Made by a program: the position numbers and the translations under genes
Assembly: GCF_001422445.1 (NCBI RefSeq)
Contig: NZ_LMNA01000009.1
Location: 62,001 to 126,000, forward strand
Direction: 5' to 3'
Source of the DNA: Pseudorhodoferax sp. Leaf274
GTDB lineage: Bacteria > Pseudomonadota > Gammaproteobacteria > Burkholderiales > Burkholderiaceae_C
DNA: 64,000 nt
Notes under the pieces: model-generated
Database searches by the model: none
Seen by the model: only the letters and a program-made list of their open reading frames with translations
What the model was told of the DNA's origin: nothing
Shown here: positions 1 to 8,402 of the stretch, one piece after another
Numbering within the stretch: the stretch's first letter is position 1
Layout: every line of letters starts with the position of its first letter

Positions 1-49
1 TGGCAGACGCGTCGGGCTCGGAACCAGGGGATGCGTCAGGGTCGTTCAT
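1..49 (-). CDS. Possible 5' end of a minus-strand gene (partial)
   Basis: Reading leftwards from an ATG at 49, the frame stays open to the window edge and begins M-N-D-P-D-A-S-P-G-S-E-P. The peptide is too short and too low in complexity to identify. In related Comamonadaceae the gene divergent from this rubredoxin is often thiD (hydroxymethylpyrimidine kinase); that is synteny from memory, not something the 16 visible codons show. No clear Shine-Dalgarno sequence precedes the ATG, so the start is uncertain. Confidence 0.3.
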   Translation of the reverse strand, partial: MNDPDASPGSEPDASA

Positions 50-134
50 GCGGATGGCGGCGGGGCCTTGGGAGGGGGGTGGAGGGGCGTGCGCTGGAGC
101 CTTGCCACCGGGCATTGCGCCCGGGACGCCTCTA

Positions 135-140
135 TACAAT
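135..140 (+). promoter_or_regulatory. -10-like element of the rubredoxin/pil promoter
   Basis: TACAAT lies inside an AT-rich island (TCTATACAATCG) in otherwise GC-rich DNA, 33 bases before the rubredoxin GTG. A TTGCGC at 115-120 could serve as -35, but the 14-base spacer is short. The -10 assignment is moderate and the -35 weak. Confidence 0.35.
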
Positions 141-173
141 CGCCGGCATTCTATTGGAACGCCCCCGAACACT

Positions 174-347
174 GTGACCGACCCTAAAACCTGGATGTGC
201 CTGATCTGCGGCTGGATTTACGACGAAGCGGCAGGCGCGCCGGACGACGGCATCGCGCCGGGCACGCTGTGGGCCGATGTCCCGATGAACTGGACCTGCC
301 CCGAGTGCGGCGCCCGCAAGGAAGACTTCGAGATGGTCCAGATCTGA
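174..347 (+). CDS. Rubredoxin
   Basis: Small iron-sulfur electron carrier of 57 residues. It has the two knuckles that bind a single Fe(SCys)4 centre, C-L-I-C-G near residue 9 and C-P-E-C-G near residue 42, plus the conserved W-I-Y-D and W-x-C-P-E-C context. The frame is open back to 48, but the upstream part is Gly/Ala-rich with no similarity. I place the start at GTG 174, which gives the usual rubredoxin length with T-D-P-K-T-W-M-C immediately after. It precedes pilG by 25 bases and probably shares its transcript. The redox partner cannot be inferred here. Confidence 0.93.
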   Translation: MTDPKTWMCLICGWIYDEAAGAPDDGIAPGTLWADVPMNWTCPECGARKEDFEMVQI

Positions 348-372
348 GCGCCGGAACAGGACTCGCGGAACC

Positions 373-762
373 ATGACGACCACCACCCCCAGCCTGCGCG
401 TGATGGTGGTCGACGACAGCAACACCATCCGCCGCAGCGCCGAGATCTTCCTCAAGCAGGCCGGCCACGAGGTGCTGCTGGCCGAAGACGGTTTCGACGC
501 GCTGGCCAAGGTCAACGACCACGCGCCGCAGCTGATCTTCTGCGACATCCTGATGCCCAGGCTCGATGGCTACCAGACCTGCGCCATCATCAAGCGCAAC
601 GCGCGCTTCGCCGACATCCCGGTGGTCATGCTGTCGTCCAAGGACAGCGTGTTCGACAAGGCCCGCGGCCGCATGGTCGGCTCGCTCGACCACCTGACCA
701 AGCCGTTCACCAAGGACCAGCTGCTGCAGGCCGTGCTGCAGTACGGGCGCCCTGGCGCGTGA
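373..762 (+). CDS. pilG: PilG-type single-domain response regulator
   Basis: A 129-residue protein that is entirely a CheY-like receiver. Acidic pocket D14/D15, phospho-acceptor D58 in F-C-D-I-L-M-P-R-L-D-G, and K110 in L-T-K-P-F are all present. The motifs D-D-S-N-T-I-R-R-S-A-E and M-L-S-S-K-D-S-V-F-D-K-A-R-G-R match PilG more closely than PilH. In the Pil-Chp pathway PilG receives phosphate from ChpA and promotes type IV pilus extension and cAMP signalling. Its stop overlaps the next start (GTGA), so translation is probably coupled. In most relatives pilH follows; here pilI follows directly. Confidence 0.88.
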   Translation: MTTTTPSLRVMVVDDSNTIRRSAEIFLKQAGHEVLLAEDGFDALAKVNDHAPQLIFCDILMPRLDGYQTCAIIKRNARFADIPVVMLSSKDSVFDKARGRMVGSLDHLTKPFTKDQLLQAVLQYGRPGA

Positions 763-1268
763 CCCCGGTCGCCACCGGCTGCGCCATGGCTCCGCACGAC
801 ACCGCCCCCACCCTGCCGCCCGCGCACTGGCTGGCCGTGCAGGCCGGCGGCCAGCGCTGCCTGGTGCCGCTGGCCCAGGCCGGCGAGATCTTCCCGTGGA
901 CCGCCGTGCAGCCCACCCCGTACACGCGCGCGTGGTTCCTGGGCGTGGCCAACCTGCGCGGCGACCTGTGCGGCGTGGTCGACCTGGGGCGCTTCCTGCA
1001 GCGCGATGCGCCACGCAGCGAGGACACCGCGACGCCCGATGCCAAGCTGCTGGGCTTTCACCCCGCCATCGGCCTGAACTGCGCGCTGCGCATCGACCGG
1101 CTGCTGGGCCTGCGCAGCGCGGACGCCTTCGGGCCGGCAGCGCCCGGCACGCCGGACGTGCCGGCCTGGCTCGGCCCGCAGCACACCGACGCCGAAGGCC
1201 TCGTTTGGCAGACCCTGGACCTGCAGGCGCTGGCGCATTCGCCCGCCTTCCTGGCCATCGATGCCTGA
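759..1268 (+). CDS. pilI: PilI, CheW-like adaptor of the Pil-Chp system
   Basis: CheW-fold scaffold (169 residues from GTG 759; 160 from the alternative ATG 786) expected to link the PilJ receptor to the ChpA kinase. Visible signs are the N-terminal W-L-A-V-Q-A-G-G-Q-R-C-L-V-P-L strand, the G-V-A-N-L-R-G-D-L-C-G-V-V-D-L-G signature typical of CheW proteins near residues 65-80, and a C-terminal strand ending W-Q-T-L-D-L. The GTG overlaps the pilG stop, which supports it as a coupled start; ATG 786 has no better ribosome-binding site. The stop overlaps the next ORF, so the genes are tightly packed. Confidence 0.82.
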   Translation: MTPVATGCAMAPHDTAPTLPPAHWLAVQAGGQRCLVPLAQAGEIFPWTAVQPTPYTRAWFLGVANLRGDLCGVVDLGRFLQRDAPRSEDTATPDAKLLGFHPAIGLNCALRIDRLLGLRSADAFGPAAPGTPDVPAWLGPQHTDAEGLVWQTLDLQALAHSPAFLAIDA

Positions 1269-1683
1269 GCGCCTGCACAGCGCCACTGGCGCCATGGACA
1301 CGGTGCGCGTGCAGATCCAGGACGCCGCCAAACGCATCAAGCGCCTGGGCGAATCGTCCCAGCAGATGGGCGAGATCACCGCCCTGGCCGCCGACCTGGC
1401 CGAGCAGGCCCAGGTGCTGGCGTTGAACGCCGCCATCCAGGCCGCCTCGGCCCCGGCATGCGGACAGGGCTTCGCGACGGTGGCCAGCGAGGCGCAACGC
1501 CTGGCGGCGTGCTCGGCCGACGCCGCCAGCCTGATCGCCGGGCTCGTGCAGGCGCTGCAGTCCGACACGCACGACGCCATGGCCGCGATGGATCGCGCCA
1601 CCCAGGGCGTGGTGGCCGGTGCGCGGCTGCTCGAAGGCCCCGCCACCCCCTTCCCCGTGCCCAGCCCCACCGAACCGACGTGA
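1261..1683 (+). CDS. PilJ-like fragment: cytoplasmic MCP signalling tip only
   Basis: This 140-residue ORF holds only the hairpin tip of a PilJ-type chemoreceptor. R-I-K-R-L-G-E-S-S-Q-Q-M-G-E-I, then L-A-L-N-A-A-I-Q-A, G-Q-G-F-A-T-V-A-S-E-A-Q-R-L-A and S-D-T-H-D-A-M-A-A-M line up with the same stretch of PilJ. Full PilJ proteins are about 650-750 residues, with two membrane segments and a periplasmic sensor; all of that is absent, as is most of the coiled coil. The frame is intact, starts at an ATG overlapping the pilI stop and ends overlapping the chpA GTG, so the deletion left coupling intact. It is either a soluble mini-receptor or a decayed remnant. Some tip positions are unusual (A-E-Q-A-Q where A-D-Q-T-N is common). 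Confidence 0.7.
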   Translation: MPERLHSATGAMDTVRVQIQDAAKRIKRLGESSQQMGEITALAADLAEQAQVLALNAAIQAASAPACGQGFATVASEAQRLAACSADAASLIAGLVQALQSDTHDAMAAMDRATQGVVAGARLLEGPATPFPVPSPTEPT

Positions 1684-4600
1684 ACGACACCACCGCCCAG
1701 CCGGCCACGCCTGCGCACGCCCCCGACCATCCCCACGACCTGGGGCCCGTGGCCTGGGTGCTCGAAGAGCTGCGCCGCACGCTGGATGCCGCCGCGAAAT
1801 GCCTGCAGCGCTACCGCCGCGAGGCCGACGCCGCCGGCGGTGGGTTCCACGTGCCGGGCCTGCAGCACCTGCTCCAGGCCGGTCAGCTGCTGCACCAGTG
1901 CGCCGGCGCGCTGCACCTGGTGGAACAACCTGCCTGCGCGGCGCTGGCGGGCGCCATGGAAGCCGCCATCCAGCGCTTCGCCGAACAGCGCCAGCCCTGC
2001 ACCGACGAGGCCGTCGCGCAGATCGAACAGGCGGGCCTGGCCATCACCGAATACCTGCAGGCCCTGCTGGCGGGCAAGCCCGTGGCGCCGGTCGAACTGT
2101 TCCCGCAATACCGCGAGGTGCAGGCGCTGGCCGGCGCCGGGCGCAGCCGCCCGGTCGACCTGTGGACGGCACCGCCATTGGCGCAGGCCGTGCCGCTGCC
2201 GGCCGATGCCCAGGCGCTGCACCACGACCCCTCCCTGCGCGGCCGCTTCGACCAGGCCGTGCTCAAGGTCGTGAAGACCGCCGACCCGGCCGCCGCGCAG
2301 GCGCTGCACGACCTCGCCCTGGGCCTGGCCGCCGGCAGCGCCGTGCCAGCGCAGCGCAGCTTCTGGCAGCTGGCGGGGGGCTACTTCCAGGCCCTGGCGC
2401 TGGGCCTGGTGCCGGCCGACCTGTACACCAAGCGCATCGCCTCGGGCGTGCTCACGCAATACGCCGCGCTGGCGCGCGGCGAGGCCGAGCCGGCCGCCGG
2501 GCTGGTGCACGAGCTGCTGTTCTACTGCGCCAGCGCGGTGCCGCCCGCGGATGCGGCCGGTGCCGCAACGCTGGCCGCCGTGCGTGCCGCCCATGGGCTG
2601 GACGCCAGCGGCGCGGCCGACTATGCGCAGCGCCGCTTCGGCCGCTTCCATCCGGTCCAGCTGGCGCAGGCGCGCAAGCGCATCGCCACCGCCAGCGAGA
2701 CCTGGGCGGCCGTGGCCGGCGGCGATGCCCACCAGCTGCGCGCCGCGCACGAGCAGCTGCTGCCGCTGGCCGACGCGCTGGCCCGGCTGCACGACGACAG
2801 CGCCGTGCTCGCCCAGGCGCTGCTGCAGGCTGTCGAGGCCGCCTGGCGCGTGGGCGGCACGCCGCCCGTGCCGCCCTCGGCCGCGCTGTCGCTCGAGGTG
2901 GCCACGGCCCTGCTCTACCTGGACACGGCCTACGCCGACCTGGACCGCAGCGGCGCCGACCTGCGCGCGCGCTCGGCCCTGCTGGCCGAGCGGCTCGTGC
3001 GCGTGCAGCAGGGGCAGGCGCCCGAGCCCATGGAAGGCTGGATGGAGGCGCTCTACCACGGTGTCAGCGAGCGCCAGACCATGGGCAGCGTGGTGGCCGA
3101 ACTGGGCCGCACGCTGGCGGAGATCGAGCAGGCGCTGGACCAGTTCTTCCGCGCGCCGCGCGAAAAGGGCGTGCTCGGCAAGGTCGTCGCCCAGCTCACG
3201 CAGATGCGCGGCGTGCTCTCCGTGCTGGACCTGCAGCAGGCCGCCCATGCCGTGCTGCGCATGCGCGAGACCGTGGACGGCTACATGGCCGACCAGGTGG
3301 ACGACACCGCCGCGCTCAACACGAGCTTCGAGCGCCTGGGCAGCAGCCTGGGCGCGCTCGGCTTCCTGGTCGGCATGCTGGGCTACCAGCGCCACCTGGC
3401 GCAGCAGCTGTTCGTCTACGACGAGGCCCAGGGCCTGTTTCGCCTGCGCGCGGGCCATGCCGCGGACGGCGCCGGGCCCGGACATGGGCCTGAACCAGCA
3501 CCCGCACCGGAGCGCGCGGCCGCCCCCGAACCCGAACCCGAACCCGAGCCCGTCCCGGAGCCCGGGCCGCCGGCCGCCGCCGCCGCCGCCGCCGAGGCCG
3601 AGGCCGAGGTCGAGGAAGATGCGCAGGCCGACCTGCTGCAGATCTTCCTCGACGAGGCACAGGCCGTCGTCCAGGACGGCCAGGCCGCCGTGCAGGCGCT
3701 GCGCGAGGCGCCCGAAGCGCATGCGCCGCTGGCGCAGCTGCGGCGCGCCTTCCACACGCTCAAGGGCAGTGCCCACATGGTGCAGCAGCACGACTTCGGC
3801 GAGGCCGCCTGGGCCTTCGAGGCGCCGCTGAACGCCTGGCTGGACACGCACCGCCCCGCCGACGCCGGCTTGCTGCAAGCCACGCAGCAGGCGCTGCAGG
3901 CCATGGCCGGCTGGATCGCCGACATCGCGGCCGGCCGCGACGCCGCGGACCGGCTGCCGGCGCTGCAGTTGGCGGCCCAGGCACTGCATGCGCCACCGCC
4001 GAACGGCAGCCCGCTGCCCGCGCAAGGCGAAGACGCACCGCCCGGTCACGACGACGACCACTTCCGCGAGATCGGCCCGCTGCGCATCGCGCTGCCGCTC
4101 TACAACGCCTTCCTCAACGACGCCGACGAGTGGTCGCGCCAGCTGCAGGCCGAGCTCGGCGAATGGGCCTTGCAGCAACCCATGCCGCCCGCGGCCGGCA
4201 GCCAGGCGCTGGCGCAGTCGCTGGCCGACAGCGCGGCCGGCGTGGGCTTCGACGCACTGGCCCGGTTGGCCGACCTGCTCGTCCAGGTGCTGGCAGGCGA
4301 GCCGCCGCGGTCCACGCAGCCCGTGCTCGACGCCGCCGAGGAAATCCGGCGCCTGCTGCACCAGTTCGCGGCCGGCTTCCTCAAGCCCGCGCGCGACAGC
4401 GTCGTGCAGGCGCTCAAGGCCCTGCTGCAGACCGCGCCGGACGGCGCCGCCTTCGAGGACGAGATCGACAGCCAGGACGCCATCGACGCCGACCTGTTCC
4501 CCGTGTTCGAGGACGAGGCCGCCGAACTGCTGCCGCAGCTCTCGGCGGCGTTGCGCCAGTGGCAGATCACGCAAGCCACGCAGGCCGCGCCCGCCGACGC

Positions 4601-6707
4601 TGCCGCGCGCCAGGCCGTGCTGCGCGTGCTGCACACCCTCAAGGGCAGCGCGCGGCTGGCCGGCGCGCTGCGGCTGGGCGCGCTCGCGCACCGGCTCGAA
4701 AGCGCGGCCGAGCAGATGCCCGACAACGCCGCGCCGCCGCAGATCGAGACGCTGCTGGCCCATGCCGACCGGCTGCAGCACGCCTTCGACCAGCTGCGTG
4801 CGCAGGTGCACGGTCTGGCCGCGCTGCCCGAGGAGGCCGTGGTGCTGCAGGCGCCCCGCCCCGTGTCCGGCCAGTCGGTGCGTGTGCGCGCGCAGCTGCT
4901 GGACCAGCTCGTCAGCGGCGCCGGCGAGGTGCTGATCACACGTGCGCGCATGGAGGCCCGGCTGGGCGAACTGGGCGGCGCGCTCGACGCGTTCGACGGC
5001 CGGGTCGAGCAGTTGCGCCAGCAGCTGCGCGAGCTGGAGACGCAGACCGAATCGCAGATCCAGGCCAGGCTGGCGCAGCCCGGCGCCAGCCTGGACACCT
5101 TCGACCCGCTGGAGTTCGACCGCTTCACGCGCACGCAGGAACTGGCGCGCGGCATGGCCGAGTCATTGGCCGGGCTGGCCGCCGCGCAGCGCCAGCTGCA
5201 GCGCGGCCTGCAGGGCACGCAGGACGACCTGGCCACCCAGGCCCGGCAGGCGCGTGCGCTGCAGCGCGAACTGCTGCGCACGCGGATGGTGCCGTTCGAG
5301 GCCATCGCCGAACGGCTGTACGGCACCGTGCGCCAGAGCGCCAAGGAGGCGGGCCGCACCGTGCGGCTGGACCTCGCAGGCGGCGGCATCGAACTGGACC
5401 GTGGCGTGCTCGACCGGCTGGCACCGGTGTTCGAGCACCTGCTGCGCAACGCCGTCACGCACGGCATCGAGGACCCCGCACAGCGCAGCGCGGCGGGCAA
5501 GCCGGCCGCGGGCGCCATCACCGTCACCGTGGCGCACGAGGCCAACGACATCGCGTTCGCCATCGCCGACGACGGCCGGGGCCTGGACCTGCCGCGCATC
5601 CAGGCCCGTGCCGCCGCGCTCGGCCTGCTGACGGCCGAGGCGGCGCTCACGCCCGACGAAGCCGCGGCGCTGGTGTTCCTGCCGGGCTTCACGACGGCCA
5701 CCGCGGTCACGCCCATGGCCGGGCGCGGCATCGGCATGGACGTGGTGCGCACCGAGGTCCACGCGCTGGGTGGCCGCATCGAGACCGTGAGCCAGCCCGG
5801 CGCAGGCACGCAGTTCAGGCTGGTGCTGCCGCTGACCACGGCGGCCACCCAGGTGGTGCTGGTGCGCGTGGGCCAGCAGACCTTCGGCATTCCGACGCAC
5901 CTGGTCGAGTCCGTGCGCCGCCTGGCGCCCGCCGAACTCGCACAGTGCTATGCGAGCGAACAGCTCGTCGAGGGTGGCGAGCCGCTGGCCTTCTACTGGG
6001 CCGGCGCGCTGCTGCAGTGCGCCATCGCGCAACCGGCCGCGCGCGAACGGCCGGCCAGCGTGCTGCTGCTGCACAGCGCACAGCAGCGCCTGGCCCTGCA
6101 TGTGGACGAGGTGCTCGGCCACCAGGAGGTGGTGGTCAAGAACCTGGGGCCGCAGCTGGCGCGCCTGCCCGGCCTGTCCGGCATGTCGGTGCTGGCCTCG
6201 GGCGCCGTGCTGCTGCTCTACAACCCGGTGGCGCTGGCCGCCGTCTATGGCGTGATGGCGCGCCAGGCCCAGCACGAGCACGCGCTGCGCAACGGCGACG
6301 GCAGCCCCGCAGCAGACCCGACGGTCGCGCCCGCGCCGCTGGTGCTGGTGGTGGACGACTCCGTCACCGTGCGCCTGGCGACGCAGCGCCTGCTGCAGCG
6401 CGCGGGCTACCGCGTGGCGCTGGCCGCCGATGGCCTGCAGGCGCTGGCGCAACTGCAGGCCGAGCGGCCGGTGCTGGTGGTGACCGACATCGAGATGCCG
6501 CAGATGGACGGCCATGCGCTGACCCAGGCCATCCGCGCCGATGCCGCCCTGGCCGGCCTGCCCGTGGTCGTGATCAGCTCGCGCACGGCCGGCAGGCACC
6601 GCGACCATGCGCTGGCACTCGGCGTGGACCACTACCTGGGCAAGCCCTATGCCGAAGAGGAACTGCTGAGCCTCGTGCGGCGCCACGCCGCTGCCGCGAC
6701 ACCCTGA
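1680..6707 (+). CDS. chpA: ChpA/PilL hybrid chemotaxis histidine kinase
   Basis: CheA-like kinase (about 1675 residues from GTG 1680) that phosphorylates PilG-type regulators controlling twitching motility. Order: a helical N-terminal region (1-600); a Pro/Glu/Ala linker (about 610-650); Hpt with H692 in H-T-L-K-G-S-A-H-M; a degenerate Hpt-like region; Hpt with H985 in H-T-L-K-G-S-A-R; a long helical dimerisation segment; a GHKL ATPase with N1257 (L-R-N-A-V-T-H-G-I-E), D-D-G-R-G-L-D and G-R-G-I-G-M-D; a CheW-like domain from about 1380; and a C-terminal receiver with D1603 in T-D-I-E-M-P-Q-M-D-G. Betaproteobacterial homologues often carry more Hpt copies. The open frame extends upstream to 1458, but GTG 1680 overlaps the pilJ-like stop and begins the conserved N-terminus. 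Confidence 0.9.
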   Translation: MNDTTAQPATPAHAPDHPHDLGPVAWVLEELRRTLDAAAKCLQRYRREADAAGGGFHVPGLQHLLQAGQLLHQCAGALHLVEQPACAALAGAMEAAIQRFAEQRQPCTDEAVAQIEQAGLAITEYLQALLAGKPVAPVELFPQYREVQALAGAGRSRPVDLWTAPPLAQAVPLPADAQALHHDPSLRGRFDQAVLKVVKTADPAAAQALHDLALGLAAGSAVPAQRSFWQLAGGYFQALALGLVPADLYTKRIASGVLTQYAALARGEAEPAAGLVHELLFYCASAVPPADAAGAATLAAVRAAHGLDASGAADYAQRRFGRFHPVQLAQARKRIATASETWAAVAGGDAHQLRAAHEQLLPLADALARLHDDSAVLAQALLQAVEAAWRVGGTPPVPPSAALSLEVATALLYLDTAYADLDRSGADLRARSALLAERLVRVQQGQAPEPMEGWMEALYHGVSERQTMGSVVAELGRTLAEIEQALDQFFRAPREKGVLGKVVAQLTQMRGVLSVLDLQQAAHAVLRMRETVDGYMADQVDDTAALNTSFERLGSSLGALGFLVGMLGYQRHLAQQLFVYDEAQGLFRLRAGHAADGAGPGHGPEPAPAPERAAAPEPEPEPEPVPEPGPPAAAAAAAEAEAEVEEDAQADLLQIFLDEAQAVVQDGQAAVQALREAPEAHAPLAQLRRAFHTLKGSAHMVQQHDFGEAAWAFEAPLNAWLDTHRPADAGLLQATQQALQAMAGWIADIAAGRDAADRLPALQLAAQALHAPPPNGSPLPAQGEDAPPGHDDDHFREIGPLRIALPLYNAFLNDADEWSRQLQAELGEWALQQPMPPAAGSQALAQSLADSAAGVGFDALARLADLLVQVLAGEPPRSTQPVLDAAEEIRRLLHQFAAGFLKPARDSVVQALKALLQTAPDGAAFEDEIDSQDAIDADLFPVFEDEAAELLPQLSAALRQWQITQATQAAPADAAARQAVLRVLHTLKGSARLAGALRLGALAHRLESAAEQMPDNAAPPQIETLLAHADRLQHAFDQLRAQVHGLAALPEEAVVLQAPRPVSGQSVRVRAQLLDQLVSGAGEVLITRARMEARLGELGGALDAFDGRVEQLRQQLRELETQTESQIQARLAQPGASLDTFDPLEFDRFTRTQELARGMAESLAGLAAAQRQLQRGLQGTQDDLATQARQARALQRELLRTRMVPFEAIAERLYGTVRQSAKEAGRTVRLDLAGGGIELDRGVLDRLAPVFEHLLRNAVTHGIEDPAQRSAAGKPAAGAITVTVAHEANDIAFAIADDGRGLDLPRIQARAAALGLLTAEAALTPDEAAALVFLPGFTTATAVTPMAGRGIGMDVVRTEVHALGGRIETVSQPGAGTQFRLVLPLTTAATQVVLVRVGQQTFGIPTHLVESVRRLAPAELAQCYASEQLVEGGEPLAFYWAGALLQCAIAQPAARERPASVLLLHSAQQRLALHVDEVLGHQEVVVKNLGPQLARLPGLSGMSVLASGAVLLLYNPVALAAVYGVMARQAQHEHALRNGDGSPAADPTVAPAPLVLVVDDSVTVRLATQRLLQRAGYRVALAADGLQALAQLQAERPVLVVTDIEMPQMDGHALTQAIRADAALAGLPVVVISSRTAGRHRDHALALGVDHYLGKPYAEEELLSLVRRHAAAATP

Positions 6708-7000
6708 GTACGGGTGCGCGGCGGCGTCAGCCGTACGCCACGCATCGCGCCGCCTGCCTCTGCAGCAGTTCGCATCCTGGACCGCGCACGCGGGCGCTTG
6801 ACGCAGCCGTTGCACCGCGGCCAGCACGGTCTTGCGCATGCCGCGCGCCATGTCGCTGAAGGCCCATGGGCCTGCCTTCGTCCAGGCGGCATGGACCAGC
6901 GCCGGCACCCACAGGCGACGCACGGATTGCACGCAAACAACAGCAAAGACCATCGCATGAGCCAATGGATGCAATGACTGCATGCATTCATGCCCATACC

Positions 7001-7020
7001 TGATAACACAGCGGTTACCA
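7001..7020. promoter_or_regulatory. Operator-like inverted repeat 1 of the alpha-glucoside operon
   Basis: TGATAAC and GTTACCA form seven-base arms around six bases, with one mismatch. The half-site TGGTAAC resembles those used by LacI-family sugar repressors. No LacI gene lies in this window, so the regulator is unknown. Confidence 0.45.
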
Positions 7021-7023
7021 GGG

Positions 7024-7047
7024 AAAACGATTGCATTCCATCGTTTT
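7024..7047. promoter_or_regulatory. Operator-like inverted repeat 2 of the alpha-glucoside operon
   Basis: AAAACGAT (7024-7031) and ATCGTTTT (7040-7047) are perfect eight-base arms around TGCATTCC. The site sits four bases after the first repeat and about 75 bases before the binding-protein start, overlapping where a promoter is expected. Perfect symmetry in AT-rich arms within a high-GC genome makes chance less likely. Binding by a LacI-type repressor is inference. Confidence 0.5.
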
Positions 7048-7120
7048 GCTTTGAACACAATTTAACGATCCGCCGGAGAGACCGACGAACGCACACAAAA
7101 CCACACGAGGGGAACCATCC

Positions 7121-8389
7121 GTGAAAGCCATCAGAACGACCTGCCTTGCCGCCGCCACCCTGGGCCTCGCCTGGTCGGCAGCCCAGGCCGGCGTGACCGT
7201 CACCGTGTCCTGCGGCACGGTCGGGCAGGACTTAGAGTTCTGCAAGAAAGCCACCGACGAGTGGAGCAAGAAGACCGGCAACACGGTCAAGCACCTGACC
7301 ATTCCGCAGTCCACCTCGGACATCCTGGGCCTGTTTCGCCAGATGTTCGCGGCCAAGTCCAGCGACGTGGACGTGGTCTCCGTCGACGTGGTCTGGCCCA
7401 GCTCCATCAAGGCGCACCTGCTCGATCTCGGCCCCTACGCCAAGGGCGCCGAGAAGAACCACTTCCCGGCCATCGTGGCGAACAACACCGTCGATGGGCA
7501 GTTGCTTGCCATGCCCTGGTTCACCGACGCAGGCGTCCTGTACTACCGCAAGGATCTGCTCGAGAAATACGGCGAGAAGCCGCCCACCACCTGGGACGAA
7601 CTCACCGCGACGGCCAGGAAGGTCATGGACGGCGAGCGCAAGTCAGGCAACGCCGACATGCAGGGTTACGTGTTCCAGGGCAAGGCCTACGAAGGCCTGA
7701 CCTGCAATGCGCTGGAATGGGTGGCCAGCTACGGCGGCGGCTCCATCGTCGATGCCAAGGGCGACATCACCATCAACAACCCGCAGGCTGCCAAGGCGCT
7801 CACCACGGCCGCCGGCTGGATCGGCACCATCGCGCCCACCGGCGTGCTGAACTACGGCGAGGAAGACGCGCGCGGCGTGTTCCAGAAAGGCAACTCGGTC
7901 TTCATGCGCAACTGGCCCTACGCCTGGTCGCTGAGCCAGGGCGCCGACAGCCCGGTCAAGGGCAAGGTCGGCGTGGTCAACCTGCCCAAGGGCGGCGATG
8001 GCAAGCCGGCGGCCACGCTGGGCGGCTGGCAGCTGTCGGTCGTCAAGTACTCCAAGAACCCGGCCGTGGCGGCCGATCTGGTCATGTACCTGACCAGCCC
8101 CGAAGTGCAGAAGGACCGCGCGATCAAGGGCTCGTACAACCCCACCATCCCCGCGCTCTACAAGGACGCCGACGTGATCGCGGCCAACCCCTTCTTCGGC
8201 ACGCTGTACGAGACCTTCGTCACCGCCGTGCCGCGCCCGGCCACCGCCACGGGGGCGAAGTACAACGAGGTTTCAGCCGCGTTCTGGAACGCATCGCACA
8301 GCGTGCTTTCCGGCAACGCCAAGGCCGACGACGCGCTGGCCAAGCTCGACGGCCGCATCAAGACCATCCGCCGCGGCCCCAAGTGGTGA
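7121..8389 (+). CDS. Periplasmic sugar-binding protein of a trehalose/maltose-type ABC importer (ThuE-like)
   Basis: Solute-binding protein of the family-1 carbohydrate class (422 residues, GTG start behind GAGGGG). A Sec signal peptide (K-A-I-R-T then a hydrophobic run ending A-Q-A-G) covers about the first 23 residues. The mature N-terminus, T-V-S-C-G-T-V-G-Q-D-L-E-F-C-K, and the stretch A-A-K-S-S-D-V-D-V-V-S-V-D-V-V-W-P resemble ThuE of rhizobia, which binds trehalose, maltose and sucrose. It is the first gene of the operon, usual for the most abundant component; a strong hairpin after its stop (8403-8426) may stabilise its message. The exact sugar cannot be read from sequence. Confidence 0.85.
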   Translation: MKAIRTTCLAAATLGLAWSAAQAGVTVTVSCGTVGQDLEFCKKATDEWSKKTGNTVKHLTIPQSTSDILGLFRQMFAAKSSDVDVVSVDVVWPSSIKAHLLDLGPYAKGAEKNHFPAIVANNTVDGQLLAMPWFTDAGVLYYRKDLLEKYGEKPPTTWDELTATARKVMDGERKSGNADMQGYVFQGKAYEGLTCNALEWVASYGGGSIVDAKGDITINNPQAAKALTTAAGWIGTIAPTGVLNYGEEDARGVFQKGNSVFMRNWPYAWSLSQGADSPVKGKVGVVNLPKGGDGKPAATLGGWQLSVVKYSKNPAVAADLVMYLTSPEVQKDRAIKGSYNPTIPALYKDADVIAANPFFGTLYETFVTAVPRPATATGAKYNEVSAAFWNASHSVLSGNAKADDALAKLDGRIKTIRRGPKW

Positions 8390-8402
8390 GCCCGGCCTGA
8401 GC

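Larger units (their letters stand above)
6708..7120. other. 413-base intergenic region between chpA and the sugar operon
   Basis: No convincing gene on either strand. Just after the chpA stop a small inverted repeat (GTACGG at 6708-6713, CCGTAC at 6731-6736) could help end transcription, but has no T-tract. The middle is GC-rich without recognisable coding. From about 6935 the composition becomes clearly AT-richer, and this part holds two operator-like inverted repeats (7001-7020, 7024-7047), a likely promoter (TTTAAC near 7061) and the ribosome-binding site GAGGGG about 11 bases before the GTG at 7121. Confidence 0.6.

Noticed and set aside
570-4811. A 1413-codon open frame on the minus strand
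   Set aside because: It lies opposite chpA and its neighbours in very GC-rich DNA, has a Gln/Arg/Gly-rich composition with no domain, and the plus-strand genes explain the region fully.
6708-6736. GTACGG/CCGTAC as a chpA terminator
   Set aside because: Only six pairs with a 17-base loop and no T-run; too weak to call as a feature.
6714-6977. An 87-codon plus-strand frame in the chpA-sugar operon gap
   Set aside because: No ribosome-binding site, no family, and it runs toward the operator region; more likely non-coding.
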